Shown one piece after another: positions 1 to 7,760 of a stretch of DNA of 40,812 bases. This DNA comes from a virus, in the IMG/VR virus record IMGVR_UViG_3300037452_000123, positions 1 to 40,812 of that record; one strand, 5' to 3'. The notes under the pieces are model-generated. The model made no database searches. It was not told the DNA's origin and saw only the letters and a program-made list of their open reading frames with translations. The stretch's first letter is position 1. Every line of letters begins with the position of its first letter. The translations under genes and the position numbers were made by a program.

Positions 1-2
1 CT

Positions 3-425
3 AATACCGCAGAAACTTGGCAATTAATTGACGAGGCAAATGGTAGATCAACGCCTGGAATGGACAGAGAACTGTTTGCTTTTTGCGAGCGCCTAATCGC
101 CCTTGCCCGCCAGCAGCAGGACCGCGCACCACGGGGAGAGGCGGTTGCGTGCTATGCCTCTTACGGCGAAGATGGAAACTTGTTCATACCACCAGACGGC
201 AACGGTCACTTCCCTCTGTACGGAGCCGCTGCCATTCATCAACTTGAAGAAGAAAACGCGACTCTGCGAAAGGGGCTGAACGCAGCGCGCAACGGACACA
301 GCATCTTAGCGGCATTAGATCGAATGCTCACGGCAGAAAGGAAACTTGCTGAACTTGCCGCCCCCTCCGCTTCTATAGATGCAGCGCAGCCAGCGCAATC
401 AATACCACAGGAGGGGCAGCCGTAA
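3..425 (+). CDS. Hypothetical protein, 5' end cut by window edge
   Basis: The reading frame is open from the first bases, so the gene starts outside the window. The same 55 bases recur at 39998-40052, where they follow GGAGGAGGT and ATG-ACT. The native start is therefore almost certainly that ATG, giving a protein of about 142 residues that begins MTNTAETWQLIDEANGRSTP. The first internal Met is at base 60. The middle contains a DGNLFIPPDGNG-like stretch, followed by a charged, helix-prone segment (QLEEENATLRKGLN), probably a short coiled coil. The tail is rich in Ala and Pro. I do not recognise a family. It lies just upstream of the ssDNA-binding protein gene in the early operon, so it is probably an accessory early protein. 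Confidence 0.7.
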   Translation, partial: NTAETWQLIDEANGRSTPGMDRELFAFCERLIALARQQQDRAPRGEAVACYASYGEDGNLFIPPDGNGHFPLYGAAAIHQLEEENATLRKGLNAARNGHSILAALDRMLTAERKLAELAAPSASIDAAQPAQSIPQEGQP

Positions 426-478
426 AAAACCGCACCAGCCGGCCGCTGGGGATCGTTGATAGTGAATGGAAATTGAAA

Positions 479-1027
479 ATGAAGATCCAACTGCAAAACG
501 CAAGGCTCGCATTTCCCAAGCTCTTCAAGGCTGAACAGGTCAACGGCGAGGGCAAGCCCGCCTTCTCCTGCGCATTCCTGCTGCACGCCGATGACCCGCA
601 AGTCGATGCAATCAACGACATGATCGAAAAGCTCGCCGAGGAAAAATGGGAGAAGAAGTTCAAACCCATCCTCGCGGCGATCCGCGGCAAGGATCACGTC
701 TGCCTGCACAACGGCGACACCAAGGCCGACCTCGAAGGTTACGCCGGCAATTGGTTCATCAACGCCCGTGCCTACACCAAGCCGCTCATCTTGGACCGCG
801 ACGCGCGCACCATTCTCACCGAAGACAGCGGGCGGCCCTATGGCGGGTGCTACGTGAACGCCAGCATCGAACTGTGGGCGCAAGATAACCAGTGGGGCAA
901 GCGCATCAACGCGACGCTGCGCGGCGTGCAGTACCGGCGAGACGGGGATGCGTTCGCGGGCGGCGCACCGGCTACGATGGATGAGTTTTCTGATCTATCT
1001 GAGCAAGGCGAAACGGACCTTGCGTGA
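479..1027 (+). CDS. Enc34-type ssDNA-binding protein (DUF2815)
   Basis: The 182-residue protein opens MKIQLQNARLAFPKLFKA and continues with GKPAFSCAFLLHADDPQ, the typical start of the DUF2815 family, whose member in phage Enc34 binds single-stranded DNA. It would coat ssDNA at the replication fork. I chose ATG 479, with GGA eight bases upstream. A TTG at 473 in the same frame would add two residues. The gene overlaps the polymerase gene by a GTGA junction, so the two are probably translationally coupled. Family membership is recognised from sequence. The role in this phage is inferred from the family and from its place beside the polymerase. Confidence 0.85.
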   Translation: MKIQLQNARLAFPKLFKAEQVNGEGKPAFSCAFLLHADDPQVDAINDMIEKLAEEKWEKKFKPILAAIRGKDHVCLHNGDTKADLEGYAGNWFINARAYTKPLILDRDARTILTEDSGRPYGGCYVNASIELWAQDNQWGKRINATLRGVQYRRDGDAFAGGAPATMDEFSDLSEQGETDLA

Positions 1028-3057
1028 AGCTTTTTTGTGACGTAGAAACGCGGTGTCGACTGAACTTGAAAACAGTCAGCACCGCGCGCTATCTCGAAGA
1101 GGTCGAGATGGCGCTGCTCACTTGGGCGGTCGATGAGGGTCCGGTGCAGTTGGAAATTACGCTGGGCGGTATCGGTGCATCCGGCCACTTCGATGCAGCG
1201 ATGGCGCAAGCCGACACCATCGTTGCGCACAATTCAATGTTCGACCGCGGCGTGCTCACCAAATATGGATACGAAGCGTCTTTAGAAAAATGGTACTGCA
1301 CGCTCGCGCAAGCACACCGGCACGGCCTGCCTGGTGCGTTGGACAAGCTCTGCGATATCTTCAACGTTCCTGCCGACCAGGCCAAGCTCAAAGCCGGCCA
1401 CGCGGCGATGCTGCTCTTTTGCAAGCCGCAAAAAGATGGCACGTGGGCGACTGCTGAAACGCACCCCGACCAGTGGGCGGTCTACCTCGAGTACGCCAAA
1501 CTCGATATCTCGGCGATGCGCGCGGTCCACAAGCTGATGCCGCGTTGGAACGATGGTATCGAAGCCCCTGTTCGGCTCCTTGACCAGCGCATCAACGAGC
1601 GCGGGTTCTGTGTCGACACTGAGCTCGCATCCAAGGCCGTCACGCAGCTGGCACGGGTCAAGAAGGACCTGGCCGAACAAACTGCATTCGCTACTGGGGG
1701 TGCTGTTAGTTCAGCCACCCAGGTGGACAAGCTCATCAAATACATCCTGGCTGAGTACGGTGTTGACCTCCCCAACTGCCAGGCCGATACGTTGGAGCGC
1801 CGGCTACAGGACCACGATCTACCCGATCCCGTGCGCGAGTTACTCGCCCTGCGCCAGGCGAGCTCCAAGACTTCCACGGGCAAGTACGCAGCGCTCTTGA
1901 AATCCGTGAGCTCGGACGGCCGGCTGCGCCAGACCATGACCTACTGCGGGGCGCCGCGCACGGGCCGATGGGCCGGCAAAGTCTTCCAGCCGCACAACCT
2001 CCCAAGACGGACCATGCCGGCCGCCGAGGTCGAATTTGGCATCGCCAGCATCCTGGCTGACACGGTAGACCTGGTTATGGAGCAATCCGTTCCCGGAGTG
2101 TGCAGCAACGCGATACGCGGTTGCGTGGTGGCTGCGCCAGGTAAGCGGCTGCTGGTAGCCGACCTCTCCAATATCGAAGGCCGGGTGGTCGCCTGGCTCG
2201 CCGGGGAAGCGTGGAAGTTGGACGCGTTCCGTGCCTACGATGCGGGCACCGGACCGGATCTGTACCGGCTGGCTTTCTCCAAGGCTTTCGCGGCCCTGAT
2301 CGCTAGCGTCACGGACGAGCAGCGTCAGATCGGCAAAGTCATGGAGCTCATGCTGGGCTTTGGCGGCGGGGTGGGTGCGTTCTTGACGGGGGCCGCTACC
2401 TACGGGATCGATCTGGATGTGATGGCCGGCAAAGCCTGGCCTTCGATACCGCTCAAGGTAAAGTTGGACGCGCAAGCCTGGTGGGAGAAGAGCGTGCAGG
2501 CCAAGAAGACCTATGGGCTAACCCAACAGACCTTTTGCGCCTGTGACGGGCTAAAGCGTCTGTGGCGCCTGGCGCACCCCAAGATCGAAGCGTATTGGTA
2601 TGCGGTCGAGGATGCGGTGCGCATGGCCATGGAAACGCAAAAGACGCAAGTCGTGGGGCAAGTCAAGTTCATCCGCGCCGGCTCCTGGCTCAAGATCACG
2701 CTGCCCAGCGGTCGGGAACTTTGCTATCCGGGGCTGCAGTGGCGTGGCGACAAGATCACCTATATGGGGCAGAGCCCGTACACCCGCACCTGGGGTCGGA
2801 TCGCTACCTATGGAGGCAAGCTCGTCGAAAATATCACCCAGGCCGTGGCGCGTGACGTGCTCGCCGCGGGGATGCTGCTTGCCGATCGCCAGGGCTACGA
2901 AATAGTTTTGCATGTGCACGACGAAATTGTGGCTGAGGCAGGGGAAGATAAAACACTGCAAGGTCTTATCGATTGTTTAGTTACCAGCAGGCGATGGACC
3001 GAGGGGCTACCGCTGGCGGCTAAGGGATTTGAATGCACACGCTACAAGAAAGATTAG
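1024..3057 (+). CDS. Family A DNA polymerase with 3'-5' exonuclease
   Basis: The 677-residue protein has an N-terminal DnaQ/Klenow-like exonuclease: Exo I DVET (D6, E8), Exo II HNSMFDR (D74) and Exo III YAKLD (Y157, D161). The C-terminal polymerase domain has motif A VADLSNIEGR (D380), a motif B helix around RQIGKVMELMLGFGGG, and motif C HVHDE (D633). All the expected catalytic carboxylates are present, so it should be an active proofreading replicase. Start is GTG 1024, overlapping the stop of the ssDNA-binding gene. It lacks the 5'-nuclease domain of bacterial Pol I, as is normal in phages of this type. It would act with the ssDNA-binding protein, the SNF2-like helicase and the primase/VirE protein at 34.1-36.4 kb. 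Confidence 0.95.
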   Translation: MKLFCDVETRCRLNLKTVSTARYLEEVEMALLTWAVDEGPVQLEITLGGIGASGHFDAAMAQADTIVAHNSMFDRGVLTKYGYEASLEKWYCTLAQAHRHGLPGALDKLCDIFNVPADQAKLKAGHAAMLLFCKPQKDGTWATAETHPDQWAVYLEYAKLDISAMRAVHKLMPRWNDGIEAPVRLLDQRINERGFCVDTELASKAVTQLARVKKDLAEQTAFATGGAVSSATQVDKLIKYILAEYGVDLPNCQADTLERRLQDHDLPDPVRELLALRQASSKTSTGKYAALLKSVSSDGRLRQTMTYCGAPRTGRWAGKVFQPHNLPRRTMPAAEVEFGIASILADTVDLVMEQSVPGVCSNAIRGCVVAAPGKRLLVADLSNIEGRVVAWLAGEAWKLDAFRAYDAGTGPDLYRLAFSKAFAALIASVTDEQRQIGKVMELMLGFGGGVGAFLTGAATYGIDLDVMAGKAWPSIPLKVKLDAQAWWEKSVQAKKTYGLTQQTFCACDGLKRLWRLAHPKIEAYWYAVEDAVRMAMETQKTQVVGQVKFIRAGSWLKITLPSGRELCYPGLQWRGDKITYMGQSPYTRTWGRIATYGGKLVENITQAVARDVLAAGMLLADRQGYEIVLHVHDEIVAEAGEDKTLQGLIDCLVTSRRWTEGLPLAAKGFECTRYKKD

Positions 3058-3320
3058 GAAGCCAGGAAGTGAAGCCCAGCCAGATCCTTCGACTTGCGGC
3101 AGAGATAGCGGACCTGCACGACTGCGGCGCGTGCAGTGCAATTTCGAGTGCAGCGCGGACGCGTGCCATGTGCATAGGCCCTATGGAATATCTAAGCTTA
3201 TTCGCCAACGGCAGTACGTACTTTTGGGGCATCCCGGTACTTTGCAGTCCAGAAGACAAACTCGCCCGCATCCTTGGCCTGCTGTTGGCTGCTGATATTG
3301 CACAGAGTGAGGGGAAATGA
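3033..3320 (+). CDS. Hypothetical protein, 95 aa
   Basis: The start ATG 3033 has AAGGGA seven bases upstream and overlaps the end of the polymerase gene by 25 bases. A GTG at 3069 is a shorter alternative. The product has a helical N-terminal part (ILRLAAEIADLH), a small Cys pair (HDCGAC) and a hydrophobic centre. I recognise no family. Its position inside the replication operon, coupled to the polymerase and ending just before the DHH gene, suggests an early accessory role, but nothing in the sequence says which. Confidence 0.7.
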   Translation: MHTLQERLGSQEVKPSQILRLAAEIADLHDCGACSAISSAARTRAMCIGPMEYLSLFANGSTYFWGIPVLCSPEDKLARILGLLLAADIAQSEGK

Positions 3321-3321
3321 G

Positions 3322-4143
3322 ATGAGCACAATTTGTATTTACCACGGCAATTGCGCGGACGGGTTCGGAGCGGCTTGGGTTGTTCGTAAGGCGCTCCGTG
3401 ATATTGAATTTCACGCTGGCGTTTACCAGAACCCTCCGCCGGACGTTACCGGTAAGCAGGTAATCCTAGTCGATTTCAGCTACAAGCGAGCGGTCATGGA
3501 GCAGATTCGCCGCCAAGCTGTTGGCCGCGTTCTTGTCCTTGACCACCATAAGACGGCGGAAGCCGAACTGGTAGACCTGGAAGGCGTCGAAACGGTGTTT
3601 GACATGAACCGTTCAGGCGCGCGCATCGCATGGGACTATTTTTTTCCTGGGTCGGAGCCGCCGCAACTGCTATTGCATATTGAAGACCGCGATTTATGGA
3701 GGTTCAATCTGCCATTCACGCGCGAGATTCAGGCGAATGTGTTCTCCTACCCATACGACTTCGATGCCTGGGACGAACTGATGTCGCGGCCAGTAGAGGA
3801 ACTGATTACTGCCGGAAGTGCTATTGAACGTAAGCACTTCAAAGACATTAACGAATTGCTTGGCGTCGTCACGCGGCCAATGCGTATCGGCGGATTCGAA
3901 ATCAACTGCGCCAATCTGCCCTACACGTTAACGAGTGACGCTGGCCACGAGCTGGCGAAAGGGAAGCCCTTCGGCGCCTGCTACTGGGACACGCCGGAAG
4001 GTCGGGTTTTCAGTCTACGGTCCACTGATGAAGGTGAGGACGTATCGACCATCGCCAAGCAATACGGAGGAGGCGGCCATCGCAATGCTTCGGGTTTCCG
4101 CGTGAGCTATGAACAGGCAAAAGCGTTTGAGGTTTTGACATGA
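3322..4143 (+). CDS. DHH/DHHA1 family phosphoesterase
   Basis: Starting at ATG 3322 (SD GAGGGGAA upstream), the 273-residue protein shows the metal-binding motifs of the DHH superfamily: HGNCADGF near the N terminus (D13), a DFSYK strand (D51), LDHHKT (D74-H75-H76), and the C-terminal DHHA1 signature GGGGHRNASGF (H253). Members are Mn-dependent phosphoesterases such as NrnA/NrnB (nanoRNA and pAp hydrolysis) and RecJ-type exonucleases. The small size and domain order resemble NrnB-like proteins more than full RecJ. A phage could use it to degrade short oligonucleotides or dinucleotide signals; that is inference. The reading frame extends further upstream, but the SD supports 3322. Confidence 0.9.
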   Translation: MSTICIYHGNCADGFGAAWVVRKALRDIEFHAGVYQNPPPDVTGKQVILVDFSYKRAVMEQIRRQAVGRVLVLDHHKTAEAELVDLEGVETVFDMNRSGARIAWDYFFPGSEPPQLLLHIEDRDLWRFNLPFTREIQANVFSYPYDFDAWDELMSRPVEELITAGSAIERKHFKDINELLGVVTRPMRIGGFEINCANLPYTLTSDAGHELAKGKPFGACYWDTPEGRVFSLRSTDEGEDVSTIAKQYGGGGHRNASGFRVSYEQAKAFEVLT

Positions 4144-4340
4144 CCACAAAAGACGACGGCGGACCAGCGTTTCCAGTTCTCATGGGGGCGGCATGGCATG
4201 GTATCAGCGTGCGCGATTACTTTGCGGGGAAGGCGCTGGAGGGAGCCGCAGGAAATCCGAGTGTTGGTGGTAGTCCGAAGGAATTTGCGGAGTCTGCTTA
4301 TATCTATGCCGACGCCATGCTCGAAGCGAGGAAGCTATGA
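4140..4340 (+). CDS. Small conserved phage protein (DGGPAFP type)
   Basis: This 66-residue protein overlaps the DHH gene by ATGA. It has a pattern seen in many small phage proteins: DGGPAFP near the start, then GISVRDYFAGKAL and a helical end (SAYIYADAMLEARK). The function of such proteins is not known to me. ATGA junctions on both sides place it firmly in the early operon and support it as a real gene despite its size. Confidence 0.75.
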   Translation: MTTKDDGGPAFPVLMGAAWHGISVRDYFAGKALEGAAGNPSVGGSPKEFAESAYIYADAMLEARKL

Positions 4341-4513
4341 ATGACACACAGGTGCCGTTTCAGATGCGGATAGATCCGCAACCAGAAGATGCAGGTTACT
4401 CGGTCGTAATCGTGTTCGCGCCGGAATTGACCTATGCGGCTGCTCAAGATCAATGTACGTGGATATCCGAGCAGTTACACCAACTCGGATGGGAATGTGG
4501 GAGAAACCAATGA
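4337..4513 (+). CDS. Small hypothetical protein, 58 aa
   Basis: The start ATG 4337 overlaps the previous stop (ATGA) and the stop at 4511-4513 overlaps the next start (ATGA). The product begins MNDTQVPFQMRIDPQPED and has a hydrophobic strand (YSVVIVFAPEL) and a charged C-terminal helix with WISEQLHQLGWECG. I recognise no family. The continuous chain of four-base overlaps is the main support for it being translated. Confidence 0.65.
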   Translation: MNDTQVPFQMRIDPQPEDAGYSVVIVFAPELTYAAAQDQCTWISEQLHQLGWECGRNQ

Positions 4514-4950
4514 GCGCATTTATGAACTTCGCCAACCATGCTGAAAAAGTTTTGGTGCGAGAGTTGGTCGAGAAACGAGAACTAGAAGAAAAAAATACCA
4601 AGTTAGTGTTCGCTCTGGAAGCCGCCGAGCGCAAGTGCCGGGAGCTAGAGGCGGAGAAGGATGGCGCGTACCTTGAGCGCAACCAAGTGGTAGCGGCGCT
4701 GTCGAAATGCTTTCCTTCTGGAACGGCGCGCACTGCAATTGAAGGGTGGTCCGAGGACTGGCATGGATGCGTTTACATACTCTTACCGACAGGGCAGGCT
4801 TCATGGCACTACCACGACTCGCAGGCGTACTTGTTCGCGCATCTGCCTCCCTATCGTGGAAGTTGGGACGGGCACGACACACCAGAAAAGTATCGTCGAC
4901 TCGCAGCCCTCGCATCCACAACCGAAGCGGCAGGGAAGGGGGAGGTATGA
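4510..4950 (+). CDS. Hypothetical protein with N-terminal coiled coil, 146 aa
   Basis: ATG 4510 has GGGAG six bases upstream and lies in the ATGA chain. Residues from about 10 to 60 are highly charged and heptad-like (LVEKRELEEKNTKLVF, ERKCRELEAEKDG), a likely coiled coil. The C-terminal half carries the motifs QASWHYHD, LFAHLPPY and DGHDTPEKYRRL, a domain seen at the end of many small phage proteins of unknown function. It is probably a fusion of a variable helical part with this conserved tail. No catalytic motif is apparent. Confidence 0.8.
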   Translation: MSAFMNFANHAEKVLVRELVEKRELEEKNTKLVFALEAAERKCRELEAEKDGAYLERNQVVAALSKCFPSGTARTAIEGWSEDWHGCVYILLPTGQASWHYHDSQAYLFAHLPPYRGSWDGHDTPEKYRRLAALASTTEAAGKGEV

Positions 4951-5117
4951 GTAAGCACAAGAAGGCAAGGATCCAGCCAGGCAAAAAAGAATTCCTTTCG
5001 AAAGAAGTGGCCGAAATGATCGTGCCTGACGATCTTCCAGACGGCGCGTACTTCGCGATGATGGAGGAATTGACCGGATGCGACATCGCGGACCTGTACG
5101 GGGACGACATACTATGA
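4947..5117 (+). CDS. Small hypothetical protein, 56 aa
   Basis: ATG 4947 overlaps the previous stop and follows AAGGGGGAGG. The product starts with a basic stretch (MSKHKKARIQPGKKEF) and ends acidic (GCDIADLYGDDIL), with a helical middle (AYFAMMEEL). The charge asymmetry is striking in so short a protein, but I recognise no family. It sits between two coupled early genes. Confidence 0.65.
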   Translation: MSKHKKARIQPGKKEFLSKEVAEMIVPDDLPDGAYFAMMEELTGCDIADLYGDDIL

Positions 5118-5173
5118 CCACCACAACCGACAAACTGCGCGCGTTGAAAGAGCAGTCTTCGGTCGATAACTAG
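5114..5173 (+). CDS. Possible 19-aa peptide
   Basis: An ATGA overlap with the preceding gene opens a very short frame (MTTTTDKLRALKEQSSVDN) ending at TAG two bases before the ATG of the VRR-NUC gene. It may serve only to carry ribosomes to that gene, whose own SD is weak. There is no similarity to judge from, so this is a suggestion. Confidence 0.3.
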   Translation: MTTTTDKLRALKEQSSVDN

Positions 5174-5175
5174 GC

Positions 5176-5466
5176 ATGGGCACGCTTGAACGTGTTATCG
5201 AGAACTACGCCAACCAGCAAATCGAAAAAGCTGGTGGTTGGATGCTCAAATTCGTCTCCCCTGGCGAACGCGGGGTGCCCGATGACATAGCGCTGTGGAG
5301 CATAGGCGATTTTGATTTTATAGAATTCAAGCAAGAAGACGCTAAGCCCACACCGCAGCAAGAAGAGATTCACACCGAACTCCGCCGCCGAGGGTTCGCC
5401 GTCGTCATTTTGCGCTCTAAGGTGCAAGTCGATGAATATGTCCGAAATCGCACCGCGCGAATTTAG
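5176..5466 (+). CDS. VRR-NUC domain nuclease
   Basis: The 96-residue single-domain protein matches the VRR-NUC fold of the PD-(D/E)XK superfamily: an N-terminal helix with ENYANQQIEKAGGWMLKF, the conserved GVPDDI (catalytic Asp region), the FIEFK strand (E-x-K) and QQEEIHTELRRRG helix followed by AVVILRS. Stand-alone VRR-NUC proteins in phages cut branched or flap DNA and commonly lie next to an SNF2-like helicase, as here, where the genes overlap by 35 bases. A role in resolving replication or recombination intermediates is inferred from family and neighbour. Confidence 0.9.
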   Translation: MGTLERVIENYANQQIEKAGGWMLKFVSPGERGVPDDIALWSIGDFDFIEFKQEDAKPTPQQEEIHTELRRRGFAVVILRSKVQVDEYVRNRTARI

Positions 5467-6814
5467 GCTCTACCAGCCCCCCGCAATCCAATTCCTGCAC
5501 GAGCACGCGCGTTGCAATCTTTTTTCGGGTATGGGTACAGGCAAAACTGTGATGGTGCTCACCTACCTGTCGGGGATCATGGAACTTCCCGCCCTGGTCA
5601 TCGCCCCCTTGCGCGTAGCGCGCAGCGTATGGCCCGAAGAGGTCAAGGCCTGGCCGCACCTGGCCGGGCTGCGCGTTCAGCCGGTGTTGGGTACGCCTGA
5701 GCAGCGCGCGGCGTGCCTGGCGCAGGATGCCGAGGTCTACACGATCAATTACGATAATCTGCCGTGGCTGGTCGAGCACACAGGTGAAGGCGGTTGGTTC
5801 TTTCGCACCGTGGTGGCCGATGAGAGCACGCGTTTGAAGGGCTTCCGGCTCACCCAAGGCGGCAAGCGTGCGCAGGCCCTGGCCCGCATCACCCACTCCA
5901 AGGTGCACTGCTGGGTGAACTTGTCCGGCTTGCCGGCCCCCAACGGCCTGACGGACTTATGGGGGCAGCAGTGGTTCGTGGATGGCGGTGCGGCGCTAGG
6001 CCGATCGTTCTCTGGTTTTCAGAATCGGTGGTTCCAACGCGCGCCAGGCGGCGGGCAGTATGCGCCGATCGTGCCCCTGGCGCACGCGCAAACGCAGATC
6101 GAAGCGGCGATGCGGCCCACCACGCTCTCGATACTGGCGCGCGACTACTTCAACATTGCGGAGCCGATCGTCACCGATGTGTGGGTGGACCTGCCCTTAC
6201 CTGCGCGTGTGCAGTACAAGCGCATGGCCAAGGATTTTTTCACTCAGCTGGAGAAGGGCGTGGTGTCGGCGGCCACCAGCGCGGTCAAATCGAACAAGCT
6301 ACTGCAGATGGCCAACGGCGCGGCCTATCACGAAGATGGTTCTTACAGCTGGGTGCACGATGAGAAAATCGAGGCTTTGCGATCCGTTGTGGAGGAGGCA
6401 GCGGGGGCTCCCGTGTTCGTCGCCTACCAATTCCGTTCCGATCTGGAGCGTATTCAAAAAGCCTTCCCGCAGGTTCGCGTATTGGACCGCACGGACAAAA
6501 AGGTTGAGAAAGATTGGAACGCTGGCCGTGTACCGCTACTGTTGGCCCATCCCAAATCCGCTGGGCACGGGTTGAACTTGCAACACGGCGGCAACATCCT
6601 GGTCTACTTCGGGGAGTCGTGGAATCTGGAAGATACTGAGCAGATTCTTGAACGAATAGGTCCGGTGCGCCAGATGCAGGCGGGGCTCAACCGACCGGTG
6701 TTCGTTTATCACTTGATGGCGCGTAACACGCTCGATACTGCGGTGCGCGCGCGGCGCGATTCGAAGATGAGCGTTGTGGAGTCCTTGCTGCAGGCGATGA
6801 AGGAGGAGCTATGA
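5432..6814 (+). CDS. SNF2-like superfamily 2 DNA helicase/translocase
   Basis: The 460-residue protein has a Walker A loop SGMGTGKT (K38), motif Ia-like VIAPLRVARSVW, a DEAH-like box VADEST (D130, E131) with RLKG following, motif III-like WVNLSGLPAPN, and a motif V/VI region AHPKSAGHGLNLQ with ERIGPVRQMQ. This is the compact phage SNF2 ATPase that typically follows a VRR-NUC gene. It probably remodels or unwinds DNA in replication or recombination. ATG 5432 is followed by a second in-frame ATG at 5438; neither has a clear SD, consistent with coupling to the overlapping nuclease gene. Confidence 0.9.
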   Translation: MNMSEIAPREFRLYQPPAIQFLHEHARCNLFSGMGTGKTVMVLTYLSGIMELPALVIAPLRVARSVWPEEVKAWPHLAGLRVQPVLGTPEQRAACLAQDAEVYTINYDNLPWLVEHTGEGGWFFRTVVADESTRLKGFRLTQGGKRAQALARITHSKVHCWVNLSGLPAPNGLTDLWGQQWFVDGGAALGRSFSGFQNRWFQRAPGGGQYAPIVPLAHAQTQIEAAMRPTTLSILARDYFNIAEPIVTDVWVDLPLPARVQYKRMAKDFFTQLEKGVVSAATSAVKSNKLLQMANGAAYHEDGSYSWVHDEKIEALRSVVEEAAGAPVFVAYQFRSDLERIQKAFPQVRVLDRTDKKVEKDWNAGRVPLLLAHPKSAGHGLNLQHGGNILVYFGESWNLEDTEQILERIGPVRQMQAGLNRPVFVYHLMARNTLDTAVRARRDSKMSVVESLLQAMKEEL

Positions 6815-7008
6815 ATTTTTTCGAAGTGCCGTTTCGTTGGGTAATCTACATCGCCGTGGCCATGGCAATCTTCTGTCGGGTGTGGCTCTTCCCGCATTGG
6901 GATCGGCAGATGGAAGAGCAATTCAAAAACACGCGCGATACGCTGCACTCGCAAAATGAGCGTATGGTTGCCGGTAGCGTCAAAGCAAATGAGGAGAGCA
7001 AACCATGA
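6811..7008 (+). CDS. Small single-pass membrane protein, 65 aa
   Basis: This gene has one of the best SDs in the early operon (AAGGAGGAG) and overlaps the helicase stop by ATGA. Residues 9 to 27 (RWVIYIAVAMAIFCRVWLF) form one predicted membrane segment, followed by a charged helix (DRQMEEQFKNTRDTLHSQ). It is the last clear plus-strand gene before the convergent late operon. The function is unknown; a membrane-associated early protein is as far as the sequence allows. Confidence 0.7.
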   Translation: MNFFEVPFRWVIYIAVAMAIFCRVWLFPHWDRQMEEQFKNTRDTLHSQNERMVAGSVKANEESKP

Positions 7009-7082
7009 AGGTGACAGCACGTATGCGCCACATTCGATTAATTCTGACTATCGGGTGCCTGCGCCTGGCTCGGCGCTCGTAG
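7005..7082 (+). CDS. Possible 25-aa peptide at end of early operon
   Basis: A short frame (MKVTARMRHIRLILTIG then a basic end) overlaps the previous stop by ATGA. It runs into the 3' end of the convergent minus-strand gene that stops at 7048. It is basic with a hydrophobic core. There is no independent support beyond the overlap. Confidence 0.25.
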   Translation: MKVTARMRHIRLILTIGCLRLARRS

Positions 7083-7284
7083 TTAAAAGTTCTCGCCACA
7101 CATAGCCAGCCGAAGGTCCACGCCAGTGGCACATCGCCGCGCGGTCTGCCGCCGGGGACCAGTTGCACCAAAATTCCCCTGTCCATTTGGCGAATCGCTG
7201 TTCCAACTGGACAAGCACCAGGTACACACCAGGCTCCGACGGCAGGATGTCGGCTTCTCGCCAGCCGTTAAGAGAAGTGGACAT
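7048..7284 (-). CDS. Hypothetical phage protein, 78 aa
   Basis: This is the last gene of the leftward late operon. The product has the layout of small phage proteins with GWREADILPSEPGVYLVLV, then a strand, EFWCNWSP and an aromatic end (MCHWRGPSAGYVWREL). It starts at ATG 7284, inside the last codons of the preceding gene. Proteins of this pattern are common in phages without a known role. It faces the early operon tail to tail. Confidence 0.65.
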   Translation of the reverse strand: MSTSLNGWREADILPSEPGVYLVLVQLEQRFAKWTGEFWCNWSPAADRAAMCHWRGPSAGYVWRELLTTSAEPGAGTR

Positions 7285-7708
7285 GGTTCAAGGCGTACGT
7301 AATCAGCACTACGACGACCCCGCCACCGGACCCGTACACCGCCAGCCTTCCGTTTAAATTGGCCTGCCATCTCTCCAGCGCCAGAACGTGATCCTGCACT
7401 TCCTTGGTCAGCCGTTCGAGCAAGGAGATGCGCCTGGCGAGCTCGGAATCTGTGCCCTGCAGGCTGTTCCCCGCACTGGCAAGGCGCCCCACGCTGGCGC
7501 GGATCGTTTCAAGCGTGGCCGCGGTCTTGGATTGCTCGTAAACGAGCGAGTGGATACGTTCGACCACGGTAGCCAGCAAAGCGCGAGGGTCGCGCGGATC
7601 GCTACTGGCAGGGGGCTCCGAAACCGGAACCGTATTGACTTCCAGGCCAATCGGACGCGGGCGGTAACTATCGCCTAGCCCATCTTCGAAGTCGTCTTGT
7701 GCACCCAT
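7268..7708 (-). CDS. Membrane-anchored coiled-coil protein, holin candidate
   Basis: From ATG 7708 the product is 146 residues: a Pro-rich N-terminal part, a long charged helical part (roughly residues 50 to 110, with LLATVVERIHSLVYEQSK and LERLTKEVQDHVLALERW), and one C-terminal hydrophobic segment (AVYGSGGGVVVVLITYAL). A single C-terminal membrane anchor after a coiled coil occurs in some lysis-cassette proteins. Its position next to the spanins supports a lysis or membrane role, but this is inference. The frame extends upstream to an ATG at 7783 inside the Rz gene; neither start has a clear SD. Confidence 0.6.
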   Translation of the reverse strand: MGAQDDFEDGLGDSYRPRPIGLEVNTVPVSEPPASSDPRDPRALLATVVERIHSLVYEQSKTAATLETIRASVGRLASAGNSLQGTDSELARRISLLERLTKEVQDHVLALERWQANLNGRLAVYGSGGGVVVVLITYALNHVHFS

Positions 7709-7760
7709 CCGCTGACAATACGGGATTGCCAGCCGCCAATTGCTTGAAAATGCCCACCTT

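Noticed and set aside
7083-7370. Minus-strand 95-codon ORF
   Set aside because: It is a shadow of the 78-aa gene and its upstream neighbour, with basic, cysteine-rich sequence typical of a wrong frame.
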